Shown piece after piece: positions 1 through 11,306 of a DNA stretch of 64,000 nucleotides. Each line of letters begins with the position of its first letter. Position 1 is the first letter of the stretch. The position numbers were made by a program, and so were the translations under genes. Under the pieces are notes generated by a model. That model worked only from the letters and a program-made list of their open reading frames with translations, was not told the origin of the DNA and did not search any database. Location of the stretch: assembly GCA_003255025.1 (NCBI GenBank), contig QANY01002976.1, forward strand, positions 4,645,541 through 4,709,540. The letters are read 5' to 3'. The DNA comes from Datisca glomerata (Eukaryota; Streptophyta; Magnoliopsida; Cucurbitales; Datiscaceae).

Positions 1-1152
1 ACATAATCCGGTCGATGCCATTCCACTATATGAAAGTAAATGATGGGAGAGACAGACCGTCATATATCTCCGTGCATGATGCAGTATTCAGGAAGTGTAT
101 GAATAATGTCATTATAAGGTTCTCATATAACCTATAAAACCATATTATAAATAATATGACAAAACCCGAGTATTACTTATGTTATAAATAAAAAAATATA
201 GTATTACCTGATTTGGAGTTTGTCTGTCTAGTGTAAATCGATACACTTCAAGAACATGTGTGGAGCTCTCTTTGAGACTAAAAACATCTCTCCATCTATG
301 AGATAAATTGCACAGTTAAATACATGTAAATGATAACATACATATATAATAATCAAATGAGTTGACTTACCGTATACCCAAAGGAGGAGGTGGCATTGGA
401 AGTCCATCTTCCCCGACATTATCATGTCTCACCCGTTGCAACCTCACTGGTGCCAAATGTGAAAATCGGTTCCATGCCCATGATTGCAGTAATACTAGTG
501 GGCCAGCAATATCAGAAGCATTTTTATGGCTGGCTTTGCACACTCCCTATACAACCATGCAAGGCATGCACTACCCCAACTATACTGACCAACCTCAGTA
601 AAATCTTCTAGTAAAGGCAAGAACATAAAAAAAGGGTACCTCCGATAAGTTGTAGAATATATGCACGTGCATAACGTTGCACATAAAGCTCATAATCATC
701 ATTAGATAATGGGGGAAAATGTGCAGTCAAACACGTCATAAGTAAACGTGATCCATGTAAATACGTGGGCCTGGTCGAAATCCTAAGAAATCTTCACATA
801 TCATTGGCCAATCTCGATATGCACTACCCGTTACCGCCATCCCATCAATTAGAAGTCCTAACTATATTTGCATATCCTGTAGAGTAATAGTATACTCACC
901 ATGTGCCATATGAAATGTGTGTGTTTCAGGACGCCATCTCACCACAAAAGATGTAATCAAGTGCTAGTCGAGGGCGATAAACCCAACCCTCGCAACCCTA
1001 TAAAATTCAGCACGTATCAAATATGGAATAATACGTCTATGGATTGGTATATTCAAATGTAAAGCACGAGAATCCTCCTAGTCCCAAACATGTTGGGATC
1101 TATGTTGATCCTGTAAATACAACACCAAGCTATCTTGTGGTCCAGGCTCCAT
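1..1152 (-). pseudogene. Plant mobile domain (PMD, MAIN/MAIL-like) protein relic
   Basis: The start ATG is at 1152 and opens with MEPGPQDSLVLYLQDQHRSQ, the usual beginning of transposon-linked PMD proteins. Downstream are the family blocks [11 protein letters not shown] and TITLQDMQI (about 960-870), then SAYRDWPMICEDFLGF and PGP (about 815-760), EVGQYSWGSACLAWLY and IAGPLVLLQSWAW (about 600-480), an exon reading LEVYRFTLDRQTPNQ (about 285-211) and one reading LPEYC and FHIVEWHRPD (about 140-1). Introns with GT/AG ends separate the last three parts (donors near 371 and 210). Stops interrupt the frame in at least four places, including TGA where the family has Trp (about 30-60) and TAG within the LQDMQI-LGL motif, so it is a pseudogene. 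PMD proteins are either cellular silencing factors or, as here, passengers of MULE and gypsy elements. The 3' end is outside the window. Confidence 0.82.
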
Positions 1153-1200
1153 GATATCCTGAAAATGAGTGTCGGTCGAAATACAATGATTATATTGGAT

Positions 1201-1346
1201 TACATAAAAATGTATTAAGTCAAATATTACATTGAATTGTATAAAAATGTACTTAGTCAAATATTACATTAAATTACATAAAAATGTACTAAGTCAAATA
1301 TTACATTGAATTATATAAAAATGTACTAAGTCAAATATTATGAGTC
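1201..1346. repeat. 37-bp tandem repeat, about four copies
   Basis: Units starting at 1201, 1238, 1275 and 1312 share the core ATAAAAATGTACTAAGTCAA with few changes. They sit between the transposase stop and the PMD start, in the middle of the MULE. The deletion derivative at 48.6 kb keeps only one to two units. Confidence 0.9.
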
Positions 1347-3818
1347 ATTTTTAGATTGTCCTCCATTACGAGATGGACAATTTTGACGGTTATGTCCCTC
1401 TTGTCGACGAAGTCCACATTTACTATGAGTACTTGGCTCTCTCCAATCCATCTCATTTCGTATATGGGTCGACTTGGGTCTACCTTTCTCCCGCGTCCTA
1501 GTTGTATCAGGGTGCACTATTGGAAAGTTAGGAACTTCCCAATAATATTCATGTGGAAGAGGGTTGAACTGTGGCTTATAACACTTAGCAAGCCCTGACC
1601 AACGGTAATAATGTTCAATGAATTGAGAACTATCAATACGAGCATACGCGCACACTGCTAACAAATGAGAACATGGGAGGCCAAATGGTTGCAACTTGTT
1701 GCAAGTACATGTTTGTTCCTTTAAATTCACATACTGTCTATTTCATCATTTGTACATGTGATTTTGATGTTGACCAGTGAGAACTTCGAACCTCTCATTA
1801 GTAAGGTAAAAAATTGTGATCTCATGTGAACTAGCCCTAGCTTCCCAAGTTTTCATCTTCTCAACAGCATAAGCGGTAAACACTTCACCTCGTAGTAAGG
1901 CATCTCTAGCTTCACTTCTCTACTTTTCAAAATAATTCACACTACGATAAAACGTAAGCTCAACCAAAGCCGTAACTGGTAATATGCGAGCTCCCTTTAG
2001 TACACCGTTAAATGATTCTACAACGTTTGTTGTCATCCAACCATATCGGTATCCACCATCGAATGCTAAAGTCCATTTTTCCTTTTCAATATCGATATCC
2101 GTGCAGAGTTTAATCTTTCTTTGCTGATGTTGCATTCCCGCTCTAAATACTAAATTTTTTATAGCCTTGTTCTTGTATTTGTCATTAAAGTTACTCGCAA
2201 CATGCCTCAAACAATATTGATGATGGCCCAATGGTTCCGACCACGCAAGTTGCTGATTATGTGTTGTAGCTTTTATACCAGCATGCCGGTCAGGTATTAA
2301 CATAAGTCCCTCCCTCTAAGTAACGTAACACCTCAAGCAATACAAAAATCATGATCAACTATCTATGGTTTCCTTATCAACTATAGCATAAGCTATTGGA
2401 AAAATACATCCGTTTGAATCAATCGACATGGCAATCAACAACTTATGCTTATACTTGCCATATAAAAATGTGCCATCAATTTGAATGACTGGTCTACAAT
2501 ATTTGAATCCTTCTATAGTAACAACAAAAGAACAGAACACATATCCGAATATCACATTACCTGGTTCACCGATGTTATGTGTTTTCCATTGAACTACAGT
2601 CCCATGATTCGACTTCACATGCATATTCAGCCATATTAGTAGTTGCTGGTAAGATTGATCCCAATCACCAAACACTTTAACAATTTCTTTTCATTTAGCT
2701 TCCCATACCTTTCTATAACCTGCATCGTATCCAAATTTATTTTTCAGTGCTGCAACAGATGTAGTTGGATCTCATTTCATGACACCCTGCAACTCTCGTG
2801 CAATCAATGTTGAGTCCAACTGTGAATGGTCTTATGATAATCTTGGATAGACACATGAGTGAGGTTCGGTGTATTGAGTTATTTCAAACATATTATGTGA
2901 TTTTCAATGACACGCATGGACTTTCCATTGACAACCTTCATTAGACTTCTTGCATTTTATAACCCAAAAGTTTTTGCAATGACTCTACCACACTAAAATG
3001 TTGATGTATGAGTATCGAGTATCTTTTTAAAGCATACTTAAGGTCTGCCTTACTTTCAAAATGTAAACTTTTGTATGATTCATTTGTTTCATTCCATATC
3101 CTAGTACGTTGGATGGGTATCTAATCTAGCTTTACATTTATGACATCCTAATCCAACTGAGCAAGGAATGATGAAGAGGGTTCATGTTGGAGTATTTCAG
3201 CTGAGGGGTTCATAACCTCATCCTCTTCAACTTGGTCATCATCTGCATCAATAACATTAGAAGCATTTATCTCCTCAGTTCTGCCAAGAAGAAGCTAAGT
3301 GGAGAGCTAGATGGATTCACATGAACGTCATGGGCATTTGCATCTTCATGTGGCAAATAACTATTACTAGGTATATTTTCTTGCACGTAGGATACATATC
3401 ATTGTCATGGAATGGAGAAGAAATTGTTGCACTATCGTGTACTTCAACTCCACTACACATATTGTCATTATACAAGTTTATGCTAGGACCTCCTGCATCT
3501 CTAGCATTTTTGGTTAAATATAACTCAATTGTATTTGGCGGAGGAATTTGAAGCACAATAGTAAACATCACACGAGCATATAAAAAATTTCACATAGTTG
3601 AATGACCCAGCACTAAGAGTAAGTGGATAACGATAAACTATGTCCAAGTGACGGTCAATTGACAAGGCTTCACATAAAGTATTATATAGCTCTTTAAAAG
3701 TAATATTCTTATGAATTACAATTCCCCTCATTGAAGGTTGATCATAAGAAACTCCATTTGCACCGATTACGACATTACCATTCATGTAACATAAAACTAC
3801 CATATGCATTTCCCTCAT
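1338..3818 (-). pseudogene. MuDR-type MULE transposase relic
   Basis: Read on the - strand. The N-terminal piece (3818-3560) begins MREMHMVVLCYMNGNVV and resembles the PB1-like N-terminus of plant MULE transposases. The catalytic MULE domain is at 2675-1920: the first Asp in VIQIDGTFLYGKYKHKL (about 2500), then PDRHAGI (about 2290), and the Glu in VVESFNGVLKGA (about 2020). The C-terminal part (1730-1338) has a SWIM zinc finger (CTC, then LPCSH, about 1715-1655) and a CCHC knuckle (CGLRRQEGHNRQNC, about 1425-1370). The parts lie in different frames with stops between them (for example near 2700-3300), so it cannot encode an active enzyme. The intact family members are about 600-850 aa DDE transposases that cut and paste the element. 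Confidence 0.88.
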
Positions 3819-4369
3819 TTACCAACCTACTAAGCAATACACGACAATTTCAGAACTAGATCTAGAAATTCTACAAATTAATCTATAAATTCAAAGTTAA
3901 TAACTACAATTTCATAATATATCAACTCATTCATAAATAAAATTTTACAAATTAAGAGTTCAAATAACACATAATTGAGAAAATACATCTAAATTTTGAA
4001 AACGTAGAACACATGAAAATCTAGGGTTTGAGAGAGATTAAAGAGACATATTACAAAATTGATGAAAAATATCCATATAACATTCATAAAAAATGAACAA
4101 TTCCAAGATTTGAAGAACAAATTTAAGAGATCAAAAAAATTAGAAATATATGTAGGGTTTGAGGAGTTATTGCTAGTGATTTGAGAGATTGAGAATTTTT
4201 TTTTGTGAATGAGAGTGAGAAGGTGTGATGCCGGCGAAATGACAGTAAACTCCGGCCACAATCGACGATGAACGACGATGAGAAAGGGTGTTGGCGGCGA
4301 GCTGAGGGGCTTTTGTACACGGGCGTTTTGTTCGCGAAATGGTAAACTCTGCTTTCTGTATTGCTAACT

Positions 4370-4600
4370 TTTAAAAGTATCGTTAGAAGACGTCTTTTAA
4401 AGACCCATTCTACCATTAATAAAAGCGTCTTTTATAAAGACGCCTTCTACTTTTATGAAAACGTTTTTACAAAAGACGTCTTCTACGTGGCTTCATTTGT
4501 GACCACGCCACCACGAAGACGTCTTCTACGTGGCTTCATTTGTGACCACGCCACCACGAAGACGTCTTTTGCAAAGACGCTTTCGTCTTAGCTATAACAT
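4370..4600. repeat. Subterminal palindrome array of the MULE (AAGACGTCTT motifs) with a 43-bp tandem repeat
   Basis: At least eight versions of AAAGACGTCTTT or its half-sites occur in 230 bases, several as perfect palindromes (GAAGACGTCTTC). Two direct 43-bp units start at 4475 and 4518, with a third beginning at 4561. The same motif appears sparsely at both ends of the derivative (about 47770-47790 and 48850-48900), which marks it as the element's subterminal region and probable transposase binding site. Confidence 0.8.
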
Positions 4601-4676
4601 TTCATTTTATTTTTAGAATTTATTTCAAAAGTACTATATTTTTTTTTTTTAAATACTATAAAATACTAAAAAATCC

Positions 4677-4981
4677 TGATGAATCCTCTCTCCGATTTCT
4701 ATAAAACGGAAATCGTGAAAAGAACAAGGACTAAATCGGTGATTTAACAAGTGTATAAGTGTGAATTGTAAAAACTCGAAAGTGCAGGGGTGTGAATTGT
4801 ATATTACCTTTTCTTATTCCTGAAGGTCTTCTCGCTGAATTTCTCGATGTCAAATCAGGCGGATCTTTGTCGCATTCTTGAGCCCAAGTAAAGCTGGTCA
4901 AACTCGTCTCCCATTCTGCATCTCTCTCTCTCTTCTCTAAAACTTTCTACCTCTTCTCGTACAAACTCTGTTTTATAAGAA
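4677..4981 (+). promoter_or_regulatory. RGTA1 promoter and 5' UTR interval
   Basis: About 300 bases separate the MULE terminus from the RGTA1 ATG. A CT-rich stretch at 4918-4955, typical of plant 5' UTRs or initiators, lies just upstream of the start. No clear TATA box was placed with confidence. The element has therefore replaced whatever lay farther upstream, and its palindrome array is now promoter-proximal. Confidence 0.4.
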
Positions 4982-7900
4982 ATGCACGGACGGCCTCGCA
5001 AACCGCTGAAACCAGAAGACGAAGCAGCTTCAGTATTAAAAGCTGAGAAGCTGCGTGTCCTCCAATCTCAGTTTTTATCCAACCACAACAACAAGATGTA
5101 CGTTTCTCAATCAAGTTAATTGCTTATTGTCATTTCTTGTTCCCGCGATCTACGCACATTTTCCTTCTCTGTTCATTTAATTATTTATGTATGTATTGTT
5201 GTAGTTACACTAAGGAAGCTCTAGATGTAAGCGCAAAGCTTCTTGAGGTCAATCCAGAGTCATACACAGCTTGGAATTACAGGAAACTCGCGGTCGAACA
5301 GTATTTGAGTCAGCCCGAGCCGGATCCTGATACCATTAAATCGATTTTCAATGAGGAACTTAAAGTGGTATGTCTTCAATCGTCATAGTATGGAAGATTG
5401 CGCCTTGACTGCTGAGAAAGTTAGGGAACATAAAGAAAACAATATTTTAATTCGTATATTAATATTTGAAATTTGATTTTTCACTTCCTTCATATTTGAG
5501 TGAATTTTCTTGTTTGCTTCGGTTAGCCTCAGAACTAAGACGTTAGTCTTTGGCCCAAAGCAACAAAAGACACCGTAAAAGATAGAGGAGCACTTACTTT
5601 AACATTTCTCCTTTTAGTCGGTTCTTACTAGAAATTACGGAACTTTTGTGCTTTCATGATTCCACTCTGTCCTTTTGGTCTTATAGGTAGAGAGTGCATT
5701 GAGGCAGAATTTTAAGTCTTATGGAGCATGGCATCATCGGAAGTGGGTTCTAGGCAAGGGACACTCTTCTTTTGATTACGAGTTGCGACTTTTAGATCGG
5801 TTTCAAAAGGCTGACTCTCGTAATTTTCATGCGTGGAATTACAGGAGGTGAATTCATGCCCACATTTTTACACTCAAACACAGAGATGTTACATTTTTAA
5901 TTCTCATAGTATATTTCTCTATCTAATTTCTTTTGCACATTCTTTAAAGATTTGTGGCAGAATTGATGAACAGATCAGAGGAAGATGAACTAAACTACAC
6001 TACTGAGATGATAAATACCAACTTCAGTAACTATTCTGCATGGCATAATCGCAGGTATGACAGTGTTAACCATTTCTAAAATGAAGTTCTAGTCATTAGC
6101 TAGCTCTAATCAATAATGAATTCTTTGTCAAATTTTGTATCTCCATTATTTACCAAATAAGTTATAGAAAGTCGATTTTTTCTCTGTACTTTGTGTGTGA
6201 ATTACCTGTTTTCATCAGCTCATTCATTGACAAGTACGATTTAGGTTACTTAACTAAGGATCGCTTCAAATACAAGAGTTTTTTTGGTAATTTCCATGGG
6301 AATGGAACTGGACATCTCTATGTTTCATATTTACATTGGCACGCCTCTAGGATTCATGTGTGTAATGTTGTTAGCTCAAAAGAATGACCTGCTGATGTAG
6401 ATATATCACTATGAATTCTCGCCTCATCCTCCATCCATTTGTTTCCTTTATTAATGGCTTCATTAGAAATACCACTGCATAGTTCCTTTTCAATATTCTC
6501 TGCATGTGTTTTTAGATATTAATGTGTAGATTCTTGATTAGAATGGCAGTTGTTATAAATATCTGAGTGGTCCTCTTGCAGCGTACTTCTGTCCCATTTG
6601 CTAAACAAAAAGGTTGAAGGGTTTTTCCCTAAAGAGAAGGTTTTGAATGAGGAGTATGATCTTGTACATCAAGCTCTTTTCACAGACCCGGATGATCAAA
6701 GTGGTTGGTTTTATTACCTTTGGCTTCTTGATCAAACGGTGAAAACAGACAACCCTCATCTTGTCTCTACTTGGCCTGTTCATGGTTATAATGTGATTCT
6801 ATCGGGAAATAGGAATCTGGATGATCAGTCTTTATCACCATTTGAGAGTGTCCATCCTGATTCGGGAACATTCCCTCTCATTCTTTATTTTGACCAAGCT
6901 GTTGAAGGTGTAGATTCATCTACAGTAAGCGTTCAATCCGCAATAACTAGAAACAGAGATCTCATCTGGAAGCCACTTCCAGTGACAAATTCCAAGGCTT
7001 CCCAAGTTTGGGTTACACATCTAAGTTTTCCTGATGAAAAGCTCCGTTGTTCTAACGCTTACCCAGTAGAAGTGAGCCTTGGACATTCTCAGGGTACCTT
7101 CTCTTCAACTGGTTCTTACTATAACCATCCAACTCGGTTTGCCTTTAAAGTTACTGTACAGGTTGAAACAATACTTGAAAGAAAAGCTGAAGAGAGAATA
7201 TCGTGGACAAACGAAAATTTTTCCTCATATGACGAAAATTCTCCGGATTCAAATTCAATAATTTTTTTTGATCGACTAAGTATTGATGATGATCATTGCC
7301 CATCAACTTCTACGTGGTGTGCTGAGACTATATTCAATGAAATATCTCTTTTCCAAGAATTGTTATCAGAAATTAATTGGTAAGTTAAGGCATCAGTTAA
7401 ATGATTTTGAACAGTACATCTGCTCTTTGCTTTTTGCATTTTAATGAATTTTATTTTTTTCTATATAGTAAAATTGGAAAGCTAACACTTGCAAGATTGT
7501 TAACTGCACATGGTGCAATGTTGAGTCCTCATGCAATCATCAGAGAGGCCCATTATGAAGAAGTTCTTGAACTTTATCGTGACTTGATAAAGTTAGATCC
7601 ATCTCATTCTCATTACTACGAGGAACAATATAGCTTAGTTTTATTGCAGCAGGTAAATTTCTCTTATCCTTGTCATGTACTGTTAAGAAAATTATAGTCT
7701 GTTACCTACCTTATTACTGTCACGTGCATCTAGATTTTCCGTGATTTTTCTGAGCCTTCAGCTTGGTAGATGCAACATAGGGACATCAAAATTTTAGCAT
7801 ATGCTGTTCACGTTCTCCTATTCATGGAATGAAAAGAGATTATCCTTTTTAGCTTTTAGTTATATTGACAGTTTTCTATGGACTAACCAGTTGAACTAGT

Positions 7901-9316
7901 CAAATTAGTTTCTTGCTAAAGTATTCCTGGAGGAAAATTTAGTTTATCCACTTATTTGGCCATAATGGAAAACCAAGTATTAACAACTAGATTTGAGTTT
8001 CTGTGCACTGACTCTTCCACTTCTACATTTTCTTTCTTTAATCCGTTTCAAAATTGATCAAAGTTGAATTAGAGTAAGTTGGCAATCTCTTGCTAGCTGT
8101 TCATACTGATTGCCATCCTTTTACCAGAAGGCACAGACAGGTTCTTATGGATTTGGTGATTTCACAGGTAACTTCCAATAGGGAGTCTATGTTGAGACAC
8201 TGCTATGAATATAGAGGGTTGCCAACTATTGCCAACTCTATCTGTCTTCGATTGAATAATTTATCAATATCAAGGGTTGGGTCAATTGAGAAATTACTGT
8301 GGGTCCAAGTGCTAGACCTGAGCAACAATGAACTTCAATCCATTGAAGGTAAAAATCAACACATGTTTTATTCTTCTATATCAAATTCTGTTTATGAACT
8401 GCCTCTATCTTCTCTTTCAATATGTAAGCTCGTATACTAAATATTCATTGTCATGGTGGAAACTGATCTGATTAACTAAAATTTATATTTTCCAAATAAG
8501 AATCTCATTCTTGACGTGCAAGAAGTTTATGGTTCATTCATGAGTTCATAGTTTTTAGACTTTTAATAGTTAAATCAACCTACAAACCTAGTTTGGGATC
8601 TGGATTCCAGATTCTTGGGAGGCAACATGTGGAGAATGTCTTCATGAAGGAGAAGTGTTTTGCCTTGCAACAAGATTTTCTCATTTGAATTGGAAATGTT
8701 TTTCTGATAATAGCAAAAAATATTAATGGCGCACGATGTGTTCTCAATAGTAGTATTTTGAACATTACATATGTGTAAGGTAGTAGATTTCAGGTCATAT
8801 GGTCTTATTAATGGCTTAAATAGCCTGGTAGTCCTCTAGCTCTGGAATGTTTGTGAATAAAATTTCGCATTGGTCTAGATAAGCATTTTCAATATTCTTG
8901 CAATGAACTAATATTCTGGTCTTCTTACAGGATTGGAGGCTATGCAGCTTCTTTCTTGCTTAAATCTGAGTAACAATAAACTCGAGAGTTTTACTGCTCT
9001 AGGGCCTTTGACACTTCTTAAGTCACTAAAGGTATTAAATCTCTCATACAATGAAATAGGCGCACATTCCATCGACACTACAAGGTATTTGTGTGCATCT
9101 CCTCTATGTCATACTAAAGGTATTGATTGGAATCCCGGTGAAATTGTGACCGATAGTATCATTGTGACAAATTATTGGGAAGCTTATTTGATATTTAGAG
9201 ACATGAACTTGACCCAATTAGATATTGTGGGGAACAAATTAGATGAAAAATTTAAGTCATTTTTGGTCAAGGTTCTGCCTACACTCAAGTGGTTAGACAG
9301 TGCAAAACTGCATTAA
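4982..9316 (+). CDS. RGTA1: Rab geranylgeranyltransferase alpha subunit
   Basis: Eight exons join in phase: 4982-5097, 5205-5367, 5687-5847, 5950-6054, 6582-7379, 7469-7652, 8168-8348 and 8931-9316 (TAA), all GT-AG, giving 697 aa (the Arabidopsis protein is about 680). The start was chosen because MHGRPRKPLKPE matches the family N-terminus. Five PFTA repeats are visible around Trp62 (TAWNYRK), Trp108 (GAWHHRKW), Trp143 (HAWNYRR), Trp178 (SAWHNRS) and Trp224 (SGWFYYLWLLDQ). A long Ig-like insert domain lies in exon 5 (about residues 250-420), and a leucine-rich repeat region in exons 7-8 (about 530-690; LRLNNL, LDLSNNEL, LNLSNNKL, LNLSYNEI). Insert and LRR together identify the Rab enzyme rather than farnesyl or type I geranylgeranyltransferase. 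With the beta subunit and the escort protein REP it attaches geranylgeranyl groups to C-terminal cysteines of Rab GTPases in the cytosol. No lesion was seen. Confidence 0.96.
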
Positions 9317-11306
9317 GTATTTTCTGTTTGTTCTCTCTTTTTTCCGTCTGTTATATATTTTGTTTGGTTCCTGATTCTGACTTGTATCAAGCGATTATTG
9401 TACCATCTTTTCAATATATCAATTCTTGAAAAGGCCGGGTTGTTCCCGTAATTTCTATTTCTTCCAGAAATATTCAATAAGCTTCGGTTTTCAGATATAT
9501 AATGGTGATTATGAGTTCTCAGGTTTTCCATTTCTCTGCAGACTATGTTCATAGATTGAGTGGTCAGTCCTAGCTAGTATTACTGTTTCTCATATGCTTT
9601 CATAATTTTCAAAAGAATTTTGAAGGTCGCTTAAATCCCTGTAGCTTACTCTTGTTGCCTTCTTCTCCAATGCATTTTTAACTTTTGTAGTTTCATAAAG
9701 CTCATGAATGTTTCGTAAAGTTTATGACAATGGATGATTGTCGGCTGGAGGACTGAACTGATAACAGTAATCGCGTGAGAATTGAGAACATGTTAATTAA
9801 AAGTTATATCTTTGTGAAAGGAGTAAGTTTCGAGTTCGAATCTCCATTAAAATAACTAGTGAGAAAATATTTCAAAAATAATTTCTTTATAATAAGTTCT
9901 ACCTCTATCCAGCTCATACTAACACCTCTTAACTTAATTTTTTTCCCCTCAAAAGTACCCTTACGGCTTGCACTTTGTTTTAACAAACTCATTTTCAAGC
10001 ACTGTAGGGGAGGTTGTGACGAAAAATAATGATCTAATTTCTTGAAAAAAAATTTCAAGCGAGTATTTTGGATAGAAATTATGGACTTGTATGTAAGTAG
10101 AATAAAAAGGTTCGTGTGGGGTTTAAAACGAGAGGGATGTCTATGTAATTAAGGTAAAATATATGAGAGGTTATTTAATAGTAAATCAGTTTTTAATCGA
10201 TGCTAAACTTTTATTTTCACAGAAAATGATAGAGAAAAGACAATTTATAAAAGGGAATTACGTAAATGGTAGCTATGCTTTTTTTTTTTTCCGTAAATGA
10301 CCAGTTTTCACTTGAAATAAGTGACGGTTCTATGTGAATTACTAATTTATTCATACAGACCTAATTTTTTTAGGTCATTTTTATCAATTATTAATTGATT
10401 CGTCATTTACTTTATTCTCCTTACAACCACGCATTCCTGCAAAGACAATGAGAAACGTTAATATTTTTGAGTGAGCATAAACTATGGACCCTACTGTTTT
10501 TAGTACTAATTTATTATTAACTCTAAACAACTAATTATTTACTCACTGGTTATTTAAGTTGGACAGTTCTTTAGAAGTCTATATGGTAAACAAATTCTGT
10601 AGTTATTTAGAAGTCTATGGTAAACAAATTATGTATTTAGAAGTCTAACCGAGACGAGGAACTAGAAAATAGTTATTTAGTTATTCAATTTGGAAAATCG
10701 TGAACTGGGACTGCCAATGCATCTCAGATGTTTTAAGTCAAAAGTCAAAGTCAATATGTAATCCCCTGGTCCTCTAACGAGAGGATTCTGTTGCATTCTT
10801 TTACTTATAATCCATTGACAATTCTTCCTGTGGATGTGTAAATGTGTATCCTCTTGCGAAAATTAGTTTTTTTATTTTTTTTCCAAAACTTTTTGCTGTA
10901 GCCACGAAACGTATGTTATACGTGATACGGAAGAAGAGGGATGAACATTTGGTATTATTCTATAACGTCGTATACATGAATGTCTGTACAAAATTGAACT
11001 CCTGATTCGCTCATACAATTTTATGAGCATCCAATGTACTTGAGGCTAAAAGAATTTGGATTAACATTGATAAAGGGGATTTAACCAAGAAATCAAGCCG
11101 GAAAAGGGATTAGCGTGGACAATTATCTGTTAAAAGTACAACCAATCCAGCTATTCATAGTCGATGACAAAGAGCGTGGAGCTAGCCTTCTTTGTGATCC
11201 GGTTGAAGTATGTCTTTCAATCTGGCTATTAGATGATGATCCAGCATTTTGAAGCTTTGAAATTCTTCATCAATGGTGATTGATCAGTCACATTATAACT
11301 ACAATA
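9317..11306. other. Convergent intergenic region between RGTA1 and SABRE
   Basis: It holds the 3' UTRs of both genes and no credible ORF. A decayed foldback MITE lies at about 9880-10165. A short imperfect direct repeat (GAAGTCTA...TGGTAAACAAATT) occurs at about 10575-10650. The rest is AT-rich DNA in which nothing was recognised. Confidence 0.6.
9880..10165. mobile_element. Foldback MITE remnant (same family as 14.3 and 42.8 kb)
   Basis: It shares with the other two copies the blocks TACCCTTACGGCTTGCACTTT (about 9956-9976, one base longer unit split by family variation) and, inverted at the right, GGGTTTAAAACGAGAGGGATG followed by TGTAATTAAGGTAAA. The left arm is eroded. It is intergenic. 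Confidence 0.5.

Larger units (their letters stand above)
1..4676 (-). mobile_element. Decayed MULE with transposase and plant mobile domain gene, left end outside window
   Basis: A Mutator-like element read on the - strand. Its 5' terminus lies near 4676, where the reverse complement starts with a T-rich end followed by a segment (about 4610-4640) that is shared with both ends of the relative at 47.6-49.0 kb. Inside, in order, are the subterminal AAGACGTCTT repeats (4380-4590), an A/T-rich leader with no ORF (3820-4370), the transposase relic (3818-1338), a 37-bp tandem repeat (1201-1346) and a PMD gene relic (1152 to before base 1). The 3' terminus is outside the window. Both ORFs have several stops and frameshifts, so the copy is dead. 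The 5' end lies only about 300 bases upstream of the RGTA1 start codon. Confidence 0.8.

Noticed and set aside
4123..4591. Overlapping short frames on both strands near the MULE end
   Set aside because: They fall in the terminal palindrome array, whose repeat structure keeps frames open by chance; no family match.
8090..8167. Extension of RGTA1 exon 7 upstream to an in-frame ATG
   Set aside because: Using acceptor TTTCACAG|GTAACTTCC joins LLQQ to VTSNRES in phase as in the family; the upstream residues do not fit.
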